Positions 16,310-24,739 of a stretch of 64,000 nucleotides of DNA are shown here, piece by piece. The translations under genes were made by a program, and so were the position numbers. The stretch is taken from assembly GCA_019634635.1 (NCBI GenBank), contig JAHCBB010000003.1:186001-250000 (forward strand), in the 5' to 3' direction. Within the stretch, counting starts at the first letter, position 1. The number at the start of each line of letters is the position of its first letter. This DNA comes from Verrucomicrobiia bacterium (GTDB lineage Bacteria; Verrucomicrobiota; Verrucomicrobiia; Limisphaerales; UBA9464). The notes beneath the pieces are model-generated. The model had not been told where the DNA came from. It ran no database searches and was given only the letters and a program-made list of their open reading frames with translations.

Positions 16310-17173
16310 ATGAAACGATTTGTCTCCGCGATTCTCCTGCTGACTTCGGCGCTGACCGCGTGTGCCGACAAGCAGATCCTCCTGGTCGCCGGGTCCCCCA
16401 GCCATGGCAAGGGCGAACACGAGTTCCGGGCGGGTGCCCTGCTGTTGGCCGAGGCGCTGAACCGGGTTCCCGGATTTCAGGCAACCGTCGCCAGCAACGG
16501 ATGGCCGGCGGATCCGTCTTTGCTGGAGCGCGCGGACGCCGTGCTCCTCTATGCCGATGGCGGCAACGGACACCCGGCGATCCGCCCCGAGCGGCTCCGG
16601 CAACTGGACGCGCTCGCCGCCCGGGGCGTCGGGATTGGCGCGGCCCATTACGGCGTCGAGGTTCCCAAGGGCGAGCCCGGCGAGGCGATGCTGCGGTGGA
16701 CCGGCGGTTACTTTGAAACCTTCTGGAGCGTGAATCCCCACTGGGTGGCGCGGTTTACCTCCCTGCCCGACCACCCCGTCACCCGGGGCGTCACGCCGTT
16801 CGAAATCAACGACGAATGGTATTTCCACATGCGGTTTGTTCCCGAGATGAAGGGGGTGACGCCGATCCTGAGCGCCGTGGCGCCACCCGAGACGATGCAG
16901 CGGGGCGACGGCCCGCACTCCGGCAATCCCGCCGTCCGAGAATCGGTGCGACGGGGGGATTCGCAGGTGCTCATGTGGGCCTACGAGAGGCCCGGCGGCG
17001 GCCGCGGATTCGGATTCACCGGCGGCCATTTCCACCGGAACTGGGCCGACCCCAATTTCCGCAAGGTCGTGCTCAACGGCCTGGTCTGGATCGCTGGAGC
17101 CGAAGTGCCTGCCGCGGGCGTCGAGTCCCGCCTGACACCGGATGCCCTCGCCCGGAACCTGGATCCCAAATAG
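16310..17173 (+). CDS. ThuA-domain protein, exported
   Basis: 287 aa from ATG 16310 (MKRFVSAILLLTSALTACAD). The signal ends in LTAC, which fits a lipobox, so it may be a lipoprotein. The body is a ThuA / class-I glutamine-amidotransferase-like fold: ILLVAGSPSHGKGEHEF at the N-terminus, VLLYADGGNGHP, GIGAAHYGVE at the nucleophile-elbow position (His instead of Cys), then HPVTRGV and GGHFHRNW near the end. ThuA proteins are linked to trehalose or other sugar use and are very common next to PVC dehydrogenases, as here (the next gene starts 96 nt downstream). Substrate unknown. Confidence 0.85.
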   Translation: MKRFVSAILLLTSALTACADKQILLVAGSPSHGKGEHEFRAGALLLAEALNRVPGFQATVASNGWPADPSLLERADAVLLYADGGNGHPAIRPERLRQLDALAARGVGIGAAHYGVEVPKGEPGEAMLRWTGGYFETFWSVNPHWVARFTSLPDHPVTRGVTPFEINDEWYFHMRFVPEMKGVTPILSAVAPPETMQRGDGPHSGNPAVRESVRRGDSQVLMWAYERPGGGRGFGFTGGHFHRNWADPNFRKVVLNGLVWIAGAEVPAAGVESRLTPDALARNLDPK

Positions 17174-17227
17174 CCGAAGCCACCCCCCGGACCCTTTCAC
17201 GTCTGCGAGAATGCGCCGATTCGTCGT

Positions 17228-17257
17228 TTGACCACCGGGCGGCCCGCCCATTTCAAT
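17228..17257 (+). promoter_or_regulatory. Candidate promoter of the PVC dehydrogenase-like gene
   Basis: TTGACC at 17228-17233 and TTCAAT at 17252-17257, spacer 18 nt, ending 12 nt before ATG 17270. It could give a short leader. The -10 is weaker than the others described. Confidence 0.35.
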
Positions 17258-17269
17258 CCCCGCATCGCC

Positions 17270-19345
17270 ATGAATCCGATCCAATCCTCAGCGCTTGCAG
17301 CCGCCGCGGCGGCCCTTCTGCTTCCGGTGCAGTCCGAAGAGTCCCGCGCCGGGCGCGGGCCCGCCCTTGAGCAGCTCGAGAAGATGACGGTGGCCGACGG
17401 GTTGGCCGTGAACCTCTTCGCCTCCGAGCCATGGGTGGTGAATCCCGCGAACCTCGATGTGGATGCCCGCGGCCGCGTTTGGGTCACCGAAGGGGCCAAC
17501 TACCGTTCCAGCTTCCAAAAGTGGGGTGTCCTCAGGCCCGGGGGCGACCGGATCCAGATTCTCGAGGACACCGACGGCGACGGGGTGGCGGATACCGCGA
17601 AGACCTTCTACCAGGACCCCAGCATCAATACCGCCCTGGGCATCTGCGTGCTCGGAAACCGCGTGTTCGTCTCAGCGTCGCCCTACCTGTTCATCCTGAC
17701 CGACACCGACGGCGATGACGTCGCCGACCGCCGGGAGCTGCTGTTCACCACCAATCCCAAGTCGGCGGATCACGACCATGCCGCCCACGCCTTTGTGTTT
17801 GGCCCCGACGGCAAGCTCTATTTCAACTTCGGCAATACCGGCGGATTTCTGCGCCACCCCCCCGCCGGCATGCGGGAGCTGCCGCTCCACGGGACGCCGG
17901 ATCCCGAGGCGCTGGCGACGGGGGACCTTGTGAAGGATACCGCGGGCCGCGCCGTGACCGACCAGGGCAGGCCGTTCCGGCAGGGCATGGCCTTTCGCTG
18001 CAACGAAGACGGGTCCAATCTCGAGGTTCTCGGGCACAACTTCCGAAACAACTATGAGACGGCGGTGGACTCCTTCGGGACCGTCTGGCAGTCGGACAAC
18101 GACGATGACGGCAACCAGGGCGTGCGCATCAACTACGTGATGGAGGGCGGCAACTTCGGGTATGTGGACGAGTTGACCGGTGCCGGTTGGGGCAAGAAGC
18201 GCACCAACTGGGAGCCGGAGATTCCCCGGCGGCACTGGCACCTGAACGACCCGGGAGTGGTCCCGAACCTTCTGTTAACCGGGGCGGGCTCGCCGACCGG
18301 GATCACGATTTACGAGGGGCATTTGCTTCCCGCCGTGTTCCGCGGGCAGATGATCCACTGCGACGCCGGCCCCCGCGTGGTCCGCGCCTATCCGGTCACG
18401 CCGCAGGGCGCCGGGTACACCGCGACGATCACCAACATCCTGACCAGCACGGATGACTGGTACCGTCCGAGCGATGTTGCCGTCGGCCCCGAGGGCGCGC
18501 TGTACATCGCCGACTGGAACGACGCCGGAGTCGGCGGTCACTACATGGCGGACCAGAAGCTGGAATCCATGACCGGGCGGATCTACCGGGTGGCGCCTCC
18601 GGGTACGGCCGTGCGGGTGCGTCCTCCCGATCTTTCCACGCCGCGGGCCGCGGTGGCCGCGCTGGCTTCCCCCAACAACGCCACCCGTTACCTGGCGTGG
18701 AAGGCGCTCGATGGCCATTTGAGCAGGGATCCGGAGGCGGTGCGGGTGCTGGATGCCGTATGGCAGGGGAGCGATCCCCGTCAGCGGGCGCGGGCGCTGG
18801 CCCTTTTGTCCCGCGTTCCCGGCCGTGGAGACGCGTTCCTCGCGGCCGCGATCCGGGATGCCGACCCCGACATTCGCATCGCGGCCCTCCGGCTGGCCCG
18901 TCAGCGCGACGGCAACATCCTGCCGCTGGTGGACGCCTTGGTGAAGGACCCAAGCCCGGCGGTCCGCCGCGAAGCGGCCCTGGCGTTGCGCCATCAGCGG
19001 TCCCCGGAGGCCGCCGCATTGTGGGCCGCCCTGGCGCTGCAGCATGAGGGTGGCGACCGCTGGTACCTCGAGGCGCTCGGCATCGGGGCGGAAGGCCAAT
19101 GGGACGCCTTTCTGGATGCCTGGCTGGGCATGGCCGGGGACTCGTGGAACACACCGGGCGGACGGGACGTGATCTGGAGATCCCGCGCCAGGCGCACCCC
19201 GGAACTCCTCGTCAAAATCGTCGGCGACCCGGCGACGCCCCCAGCGGACCACCCGCGGTATCTTCGCGCATTTGATTTTCTCACCGGTCCCGAAAAGGAC
19301 GCAGCACTGGTGCAGATCCTCGCGTTCGCCGAGCCGGAGAATTGA
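17270..19345 (+). CDS. PVC-type membrane-bound dehydrogenase-like protein with HEAT repeats, no haem domain
   Basis: 691 aa from ATG 17270, with a short hydrophobic signal (SALAAAAAALLLPV). Residues ~30-430 form the beta-propeller described as the Pirellula/Verrucomicrobium putative dehydrogenase N-terminal domain: LAVNLFASEPWVVNPANLDV, then RGRVWVTEGANYR, EDTDGDGVAD, FVFGPDGKLYFNFGNTGG and VGPEGALYIADWNDAGVGGH. Alpha-helical HEAT-like repeats follow (AAIRDADPDIRIAALRLARQ). Many relatives end in a CxxCH cytochrome domain. Here the protein stops after the HEAT part, 10 nt before a 237-bp repeat, so the end may have been lost. Probably periplasmic; substrate unknown. Confidence 0.82.
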   Translation: MNPIQSSALAAAAAALLLPVQSEESRAGRGPALEQLEKMTVADGLAVNLFASEPWVVNPANLDVDARGRVWVTEGANYRSSFQKWGVLRPGGDRIQILEDTDGDGVADTAKTFYQDPSINTALGICVLGNRVFVSASPYLFILTDTDGDDVADRRELLFTTNPKSADHDHAAHAFVFGPDGKLYFNFGNTGGFLRHPPAGMRELPLHGTPDPEALATGDLVKDTAGRAVTDQGRPFRQGMAFRCNEDGSNLEVLGHNFRNNYETAVDSFGTVWQSDNDDDGNQGVRINYVMEGGNFGYVDELTGAGWGKKRTNWEPEIPRRHWHLNDPGVVPNLLLTGAGSPTGITIYEGHLLPAVFRGQMIHCDAGPRVVRAYPVTPQGAGYTATITNILTSTDDWYRPSDVAVGPEGALYIADWNDAGVGGHYMADQKLESMTGRIYRVAPPGTAVRVRPPDLSTPRAAVAALASPNNATRYLAWKALDGHLSRDPEAVRVLDAVWQGSDPRQRARALALLSRVPGRGDAFLAAAIRDADPDIRIAALRLARQRDGNILPLVDALVKDPSPAVRREAALALRHQRSPEAAALWAALALQHEGGDRWYLEALGIGAEGQWDAFLDAWLGMAGDSWNTPGGRDVIWRSRARRTPELLVKIVGDPATPPADHPRYLRAFDFLTGPEKDAALVQILAFAEPEN

Positions 19346-19355
19346 GCCGCAGCTC

Positions 19356-19592
19356 CCCCGCCACATCATCGCCCCCCCGGGTGGCAGGACCCCGGAGCGG
19401 TCGTGGGTTGGGCTGACGCGCCTCGGGAACGTTCGGCTCGATCCCGGCAGCGATGCGACCCGACGGTGGGCCTTCTACCCTCAGCGCTACCATGACCTGG
19501 GATTCCGCGTGGTCGGTGAGAACCTCGTGGAGCGGAACAGCTTCCGGGGAGCCTGCTACAGGGGGCGAACTGGAAGTGCGTGGGCTCGACCC
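19356..19592 (+). repeat. 237-bp direct repeat, copy 1
   Basis: Near-identical to 23256-23493: I can find one T/G substitution and one C-run length difference. One frame reads RRWAFYPQRYHDLGFRVV, like the C-terminal end of formylglycine-generating-enzyme/SUMF1-like proteins (LGFRVV), so it may descend from such a gene's 3' end; no complete ORF is present. It starts 10 nt after the dehydrogenase-like stop and ends 49 nt before the pseudopilin stop. Confidence 0.85.
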
Positions 19593-19641
19593 GCGGCCTC
19601 CACCTCTTGATGCCCAGCTCGGGTGAAAAGAACGCGGATCT

Positions 19642-20559
19642 CTATTCCCCCTCGCCGGCCAGGGGCCAGGGCCCGTTGGTCCGCTCCCACAGCCAGACGT
19701 AATCGGGGTTGCCCGCGCTGCTGGGCGACGCGGCCCAAAACTGCTCCCAACTGCTTACCCGCGGCGCCGTCCGGGGATCCTTCCACCGACGCAGCTCTGC
19801 GTGCCCATCGGCGAAACTCAGGCTGCCCACCCCGCCGTGCCGGCCCGCCACACGGCGGATCCAACTGCTTTGCGGTCCGCCAAACCAGTCCATCGCAAAG
19901 AGTCCACTGGTAATGGTGGCCTCATGTTCGTCAATCAGCACCCAGATCTGCGCGGGCGAAAACCGGCCGAAGTCGGTGTATCGCACAAAGGCGCTGGGGG
20001 CGAAGGTCCACTGGAAGCTCTCCATGTCATTCGGATCTCCCGTGAATCCGACGCCACTTCCTCCGCCGATGAACTGGTTCATCGAATAGCTGCGAACCCG
20101 CCGCGGACCGCGCCTCCCGAACACATTGGTCGTGCTCCGGTCTCCCGGACAATGGAACACGTCGGGCGCTTTGACGTAAGGGCCGATGTGCCCGGGTCCG
20201 GGGGCCACCAGCAGCGCACGGTTGGTTCGGGTCATGGCGTAATCGCCGAAGGCGCTCATGTTGCCGTCCACCCAACGAGGCGCCCTGGGCAGCGAGGCGT
20301 TCATTTCCGAGGGCGCCAGCCAGTCGTTGTGATCACCGGCGTACAACATCCAGCCGAGCTGAAGCTGCTTCAGGTTGTTCAGGCAGCCCACCGCGTGAGC
20401 CCGATCGCGTGCACGCCCCAGAGTCGGCAGCAACAGCCCGGCCAAAACCGCGATAATGGCCACGACCACCAGCAGCTCGATCAGTGTGAATCCCACCCGG
20501 GACCCGCTGTGGCCGATCCGCCAACTCCCGTCTGTCCGCCGTGACTGCCCTCCATTCAC
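19642..20559 (-). CDS. Prepilin-type (H-x9-DG) pseudopilin-like protein
   Basis: 305 aa from GTG 20559, whose GTGA overlaps the stop of the secreted protein upstream. A prepilin peptidase site and helix read [20 protein letters not shown], followed by [16 protein letters not shown] globular domain follows and ends with [17 protein letters not shown], the H-x9-DG motif of the large planctomycete/verrucomicrobial family. These proteins are processed after Gly and assembled by type II secretion or pilus-like machinery; individual roles are unknown. The N-terminal half is nearly identical to the chimeric pilin at 21323-21973. Confidence 0.87.
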   Translation of the reverse strand: MNGGQSRRTDGSWRIGHSGSRVGFTLIELLVVVAIIAVLAGLLLPTLGRARDRAHAVGCLNNLKQLQLGWMLYAGDHNDWLAPSEMNASLPRAPRWVDGNMSAFGDYAMTRTNRALLVAPGPGHIGPYVKAPDVFHCPGDRSTTNVFGRRGPRRVRSYSMNQFIGGGSGVGFTGDPNDMESFQWTFAPSAFVRYTDFGRFSPAQIWVLIDEHEATITSGLFAMDWFGGPQSSWIRRVAGRHGGVGSLSFADGHAELRRWKDPRTAPRVSSWEQFWAASPSSAGNPDYVWLWERTNGPWPLAGEGE

Positions 20560-21314
20560 GGCCGCCTCAACCGGAAGAACCGGCCCTTCTCCGTGGCCGA
20601 TACGTCGGCGTAGCCGCCGCCGCTCTCCACCGGTTCCCAGACGACCGGCGGTGTGAGGTTCGGGGTGCTTTCGAGCACCCAGGAGACCAGTGCTGGCGGC
20701 CAGGTCAACCGCAGGGTCTCCCCATCGGGCAACCACTCAGGTTGAATGGGAACCTCGGGCGGCAGTCCTGCCCGGATGGGCGCACCGGGAACCGGATTCC
20801 AGTCGGAGGAATCCAGGGTGAACAGCGTCGGGAGCCGGGTATCCGGCCGAACAAACTTCAGCCACCCATGACACATCCCGCCTTCCGTCGGAAACCGCAG
20901 GCCAACGTACGCCGTGAGTCGATCACCCGGGCTATCCACCGGACTACCCTCCACATAGAGCCATTCCAAGAAGCGATTCTGACTGGAAACATAGCTAACA
21001 AGCCGGGCAGTCGTATTCAATGGAGGTGAACCATTCGCAGGAGAGTTCACCGAAACAAGCGCACCTTCAGTAAAGTAGAGATCTTCAGATGACATTCGAA
21101 GGGCAGCCACACCAAATTGAGCTACAACGCCAGTACCGACCCCAAACTGAAGATCCATACCCTCGCCAGATACACTGACAGATGCTCGGTATCTAGCCTC
21201 AATGACCCCGTCTTCATTGAAGTCAATGTCGTTGAAATTAGTCGAAACCATAAGCGGCTGTGCAGACAAGGCAAAACCACACGCAAACAATTCGACAAGA
21301 AGTATCTTGATCAT
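20337..21314 (-). repeat. Tandem duplication, copy 1
   Basis: Aligns with 21751-22728 at a constant offset of 1414 bp. It covers the pilin N-terminal half and the whole secreted-protein gene. Identity is very high over the pilin part and the 3' half of the secreted-protein gene and lower in its 5' half, so the two copies have diverged unevenly or been partly converted. Confidence 0.8.
20556..21314 (-). CDS. Secreted protein of unknown function with FFRLR tail (copy 1)
   Basis: 252 aa. Signal [20 protein letters not shown], then [20 protein letters not shown], with an Asp/Asn-rich loop that could bind calcium. The middle is beta-rich ([31 protein letters not shown]). The tail [20 protein letters not shown] to GRFFRLRRP matches the tail type seen in the LamG protein. 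It lies upstream of, and overlaps by 4 nt, the pseudopilin gene, so the two are likely co-expressed. A paralogue of identical length sits at 21970-22728. No family is recognised; an exported substrate or surface protein is plausible. Confidence 0.7.
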   Translation of the reverse strand: MIKILLVELFACGFALSAQPLMVSTNFNDIDFNEDGVIEARYRASVSVSGEGMDLQFGVGTGVVAQFGVAALRMSSEDLYFTEGALVSVNSPANGSPPLNTTARLVSYVSSQNRFLEWLYVEGSPVDSPGDRLTAYVGLRFPTEGGMCHGWLKFVRPDTRLPTLFTLDSSDWNPVPGAPIRAGLPPEVPIQPEWLPDGETLRLTWPPALVSWVLESTPNLTPPVVWEPVESGGGYADVSATEKGRFFRLRRP

Positions 21315-21322
21315 AAACTACA

Positions 21323-21973
21323 TTAAATTAGTTTTTCATCAGTTCGTCGGATCAAAAGAAACGCTCTCGGGGTGCTGGAGCTACCTTTTGTTCCATTGCC
21401 AACAATGCTTCCCTCCTCGTTGATCGCGACTGCTTCCTGAAGATTCCATCCTACGGGCGGTGGATTGCCCAAACCATGGACGACATGCTTATCATTTAGA
21501 TTGAGCCATCGTGCCGTGGCGCCCATTTTTAATACCGCTCGCTTGCTGGCCGAGGTTCCAGACCAACCCACAACCATCTGACTGCTGTTGACTCCAAATG
21601 CAATACTTTGGGGATCAGGAGACTCGCTCACAGGATCTTTCCATCTCCCCAAAGCCACCGCCGGTGACAGCTGACCACTCGTAGGTCCAGACTCTGACCG
21701 TGGCAACCAAAATGTGCCTTCAATAACCCCAAGTCCCACTTGGTGACCAACGGCGTACAACATCCAGCCGAGCTGAAGCTGCTTTAGGTTGTTGAGGCAG
21801 CCCACCGCGAGAGCCCGATCGCGTGCACGCCCCAGAGTTGGCAGCAACAGTCCGGCCAGAACTGCGATGATGGCCACGACCACCAGCAGCTCGATCAGTG
21901 TGAATCCCACCCGGGACCCGCTGTGGCCGATCCGCCAACTCCCGTCTGTCCGCCGTGACTGCCCCATATTCAC
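21323..21973 (-). CDS. Chimeric pseudopilin: prepilin N-terminus fused to HAF-repeat-like tail
   Basis: 216 aa from GTG 21973. Residues 1-73 match the pilin at 19642-20559 almost residue for residue ([35 protein letters not shown]). At 21750 the homology ends abruptly. The rest, [17 protein letters not shown] and [15 protein letters not shown] then RAFLLI, is a HAF-type extracellular repeat (GIN..G.IVG...RAFLW). It lacks the H-x9-DG end. The join coincides with the boundary of the 1414-bp tandem duplication, so it was probably made by recombination. Whether the product is assembled is unknown. Confidence 0.72.
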   Translation of the reverse strand: MNMGQSRRTDGSWRIGHSGSRVGFTLIELLVVVAIIAVLAGLLLPTLGRARDRALAVGCLNNLKQLQLGWMLYAVGHQVGLGVIEGTFWLPRSESGPTSGQLSPAVALGRWKDPVSESPDPQSIAFGVNSSQMVVGWSGTSASKRAVLKMGATARWLNLNDKHVVHGLGNPPPVGWNLQEAVAINEEGSIVGNGTKGSSSTPRAFLLIRRTDEKLI

Positions 21974-22728
21974 GGTCGCCTCAACCGAAAGAACCGGCCC
22001 TGCTCCGTGGCCGATACGTCGGCGTAGCCGCCGCCGCTCTCCACCGGTTCCCAGACGACCGGCGGTGTAAAGTTAGGGGTACTTTCGAGCACCCAGGAGA
22101 CCAGTGCTGGCGGCCAGGTGAACCGCAGGGTCTCCCCATCGGGCAGCCACTCCGACTGAATCGGAATCTCGGGCGGCAGCCCTGCCCGGATCGGCGCGCC
22201 AGGAATCGGATTCCAGTCGGAGGAATCCAGGATGAACAGCGTCGGAAGTTGGGTATCCGGCCGAACAAACTTCAGCCACCCATGGCACATCCCGCCTTCC
22301 GTCGGAAACCTCAGCCCAACGTACACCGACAGGCGGCTTCCAAGGTGGTCCACCTCAGATAACGGCACGTAGAGCCACTCCAGGAACTGACTCCAATACG
22401 CAAGGTAGAGCGTCAGCGCTACAGTGGTCACCAATGGAGGAGCGCCATTCGCAGGCGAGTCCGTGGAAACCGGACTGCCCTCGTCAAAGTAGAGCGCCTC
22501 CGGTGACATCCGCAGGGCAATCGATCCAAACTGAGACACGACCCAGGACACCACTCTTACCTGCACATTACTCCCCTCACCGGAAACACTAACACTTGCT
22601 CGATACTTCGCGTCAACCGCTCCATTCCCATCGAAGTCAATGTCGTTAAAGTTTGTGGAGACCATCAGAGGCTCTGCACATAGAGTGATCAGGCTCGCAA
22701 ACATTCCCATGAGTTGCCGTGTAATCAT
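21751..22728 (-). repeat. Tandem duplication, copy 2
   Basis: Partner of 20337-21314, offset 1414 bp. The left end lies exactly where the pilin sequence switches to the HAF-like tail, which dates the fusion to the duplication event or to a later exchange. Confidence 0.8.
21970..22728 (-). CDS. Secreted protein of unknown function with FFRLR tail (copy 2)
   Basis: 252 aa from ATG 22728 ([20 protein letters not shown]). This start gives exactly the same length as the copy-1 protein, so it is preferred over a start at 22761. It shares [41 protein letters not shown] and the [12 protein letters not shown] to RFFRLRRP tail with its paralogue. The N-terminal third and loops around [15 protein letters not shown] differ. 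It overlaps the chimeric pilin start by 4 nt, repeating the copy-1 layout. Confidence 0.7.
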   Translation of the reverse strand: MITRQLMGMFASLITLCAEPLMVSTNFNDIDFDGNGAVDAKYRASVSVSGEGSNVQVRVVSWVVSQFGSIALRMSPEALYFDEGSPVSTDSPANGAPPLVTTVALTLYLAYWSQFLEWLYVPLSEVDHLGSRLSVYVGLRFPTEGGMCHGWLKFVRPDTQLPTLFILDSSDWNPIPGAPIRAGLPPEIPIQSEWLPDGETLRFTWPPALVSWVLESTPNFTPPVVWEPVESGGGYADVSATEQGRFFRLRRP

Positions 22729-23255
22729 AAAACATCTCAACTCAGCCTTTTTCCACCCCATTTCCTATGGGATGGCTGTGACCGAAATTCGGGCGAAAGT
22801 GGCAGCGGAGGATCCGTCGCCGCAAGAGAGCTTGGAATCCATTTTAAGTGGCGGGTAGGTTCGAGGTTTAGCTGGGCTGAGAGTCCAAAACCACCTACAA
22901 TTGTCAACGGAATTCGCTCCAGGAACGCGTCAACGGAATTCTCCGTGCATCCCGAAGTTGTTGGTGTTTGATCTGAAGGACCAGCATTCCGCCTCGCAGA
23001 AGCAGGGATGGAATCCACGGAAGTGATCCAAGGTCGGCTTGGTGTCTGGGCCGGAGGTGGAAGCGTTGCCAGGGTGGATTGGGTCCAACCCCGGGTGGAG
23101 CCGCAAGCGCCTCGCGCGTGAAGTGTGCCAGCGATGGGATTGGCGGGATGTCAAGGGGCCGGTTGAAGGATTTCGCTGCACGAAGTCTTCTGATCAACCT
23201 CCAGGCCCGGGGACACCTCGAGTTGCCGGCGCTCCAGACCCAGAAGCGTCCTGCG
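22729..23255. other. Non-coding or decayed stretch before repeat copy 2
   Basis: No ORF here has recognisable motifs. Part of it is more A+T-rich than the surroundings. It probably holds the promoter for the leftward cassette and otherwise decayed sequence. Confidence 0.4.
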
Positions 23256-23493
23256 CCCCGCCACAGCATCGCCCCCCCCGGGTGGCAGGACCCCGGAGCG
23301 GTCGTGGGTTGGGCTGACGCGCCTCGGGAACGTTCGGCTCGATCCCGGCAGCGATGCGACCCGACGGTGGGCCTTCTACCCTCAGCGCTACCATGACCTG
23401 GGATTCCGCGTGGTCGGTGAGAACCTCGTGGAGCGGAACAGCTTCCGGGGAGCCTGCTACAGGGGGCGAACTGGAAGTGCGTGGGCTCGACCC
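23256..23493 (+). repeat. 237-bp direct repeat, copy 2
   Basis: Same orientation as 19356-19592, with one extra C in a C-run and one substitution. The two copies enclose 19593-23255, that is, both pilin cassettes. Confidence 0.85.
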
Positions 23494-23827
23494 TCGGTCG
23501 CGGCCGACAGGACCGCGAACACCGCCTCGAAGTTCCCGTGAAGGACCTGTACCTCTACCGCTTGACCCAACAGGGGAGGCCGGCGTGAACCCGTTGCGTG
23601 AACTGGAGCAGGGGGCGATTGAGGACGCTCGCCAGTGGGGACGAGTCGAACGGGAGAGGCGACTGCAGGCGGCGGCGGATGCCTGCGCTGCGGTGTCGCC
23701 CTCAAAAACAACGACGATCACCTCCTCTGGAACTGACATCCACCCACAGCTTCGGGATGCACCGGCGCACCATCCCGGCTGTCGAATTCCCGTGACCGGC
23801 CCCGCCTGTTTGCGAATCTCGGGCCGA
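23494..23827. other. Gap with a possible gene remnant upstream of the HD gene
   Basis: One frame reads VNPLRELEQGAIEDARQW and ERRLQAAADAC, a helical stretch that looks like the N-terminus of a protein but runs into non-protein-like sequence. I cannot name its family. The frame is continuous with the HD gene, but the sequence is unlike an HD-protein N-terminus, so it was not included there. Confidence 0.35.
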
Positions 23828-24682
23828 ATGCGGTTGGACGTTGAGACCACGGATGCGGACGCCGTCCGGCGGCGGATCGCCCAGGATTACTTGTGGCAGT
23901 TTCCCGCCGGAGACCCGGACTTTGTGACGCGGTTGTTCCCGCAGGTCGTGGACTGCTTCGCCGGGAGGCATCCCGACTACCAGGCGATTGATGCCCGGTA
24001 CCACGATCTGGAACATACGCTCCAAGGGGCGCTCTGCTTCTCCACGCTGATCCGGAGGCGCGCCGAGGTCCGCGCCCTGCCGGCCCTCCGGGAGGAGACC
24101 TTCCAGCTGGGGCTTCTGGCCATCCTGCTCCATGACACCGGTTATCTGAAGCGCCGCGACGACACCACAGGCACCGGGGCGAAATACACCGCGATCCATG
24201 TCAACCGATCCTGTGACTTCGCGGAACGGTTCCTGGAGGCGCGGAGCTTCACCTTGCGGCAGATCCAGTCGGTGCAGAGCATGATCCGGTGCACCGGACT
24301 TGGCGCGAACGTCAGCGCGCTGCAGTTCCAGGGCGAAGAGGAGCGGATCGCCGGCTACGCCCTTGGAACCGCCGATCTGCTCGGCCAGATGGCGGCCGCC
24401 GACTATCCCGAGAAATTGCCCATCCTGTTTGCCGAGTTTGCCGAATCCGCCGCATACAACGCCGGCCGGGGTGGCGGCGGCATGACGTTCGAATCCGCGG
24501 ACGACCTCATCCGCAAGACCCCGGGATTCTGGACCCATTACGTCCTGCCGAAGATTGAGCAGGACTTCCTCGGGCTGTACCGGTTCCTCGAAAACCCGGT
24601 GACCGGACGCAATGAATATCTGGATCTCATCGAGGCCAATTTCGCGAGGATTCGCAGAACCGTGGCGGCCATGACGGCCTGA
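23828..24682 (+). CDS. HD-domain metal-dependent phosphohydrolase-like protein
   Basis: 284 aa from ATG 23828. Residues ~55-110 carry YHDLEHTLQGALCFSTLIRR and LAILLHDTGYLKRRDD, the H...HD metal-binding pattern of HD phosphohydrolases. A further His lies in YTAIHVNRSCDFAERFL and an Asp in GTADLLGQMAAADYPEK. Cytosolic, with no membrane segment. Substrates of this superfamily include nucleotides and cyclic dinucleotides; no output or sensor domain is attached. The stop is followed within 60 nt by the convergent ArsR-methyltransferase gene. Confidence 0.78.
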   Translation: MRLDVETTDADAVRRRIAQDYLWQFPAGDPDFVTRLFPQVVDCFAGRHPDYQAIDARYHDLEHTLQGALCFSTLIRRRAEVRALPALREETFQLGLLAILLHDTGYLKRRDDTTGTGAKYTAIHVNRSCDFAERFLEARSFTLRQIQSVQSMIRCTGLGANVSALQFQGEEERIAGYALGTADLLGQMAAADYPEKLPILFAEFAESAAYNAGRGGGGMTFESADDLIRKTPGFWTHYVLPKIEQDFLGLYRFLENPVTGRNEYLDLIEANFARIRRTVAAMTA

Positions 24683-24739
24683 CCCGGCCGCGACGAGGGT
24701 CTCAACCGCCCGAAGACGGCGTGGAACCGGGTGCGCTGC

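Noticed and set aside
23354..23827. A long N-terminal extension of the HD-domain protein
   Set aside because: The upstream frame is open, but runs through the 237-bp repeat and low-quality sequence; ATG 23828 gives a normal HD protein.
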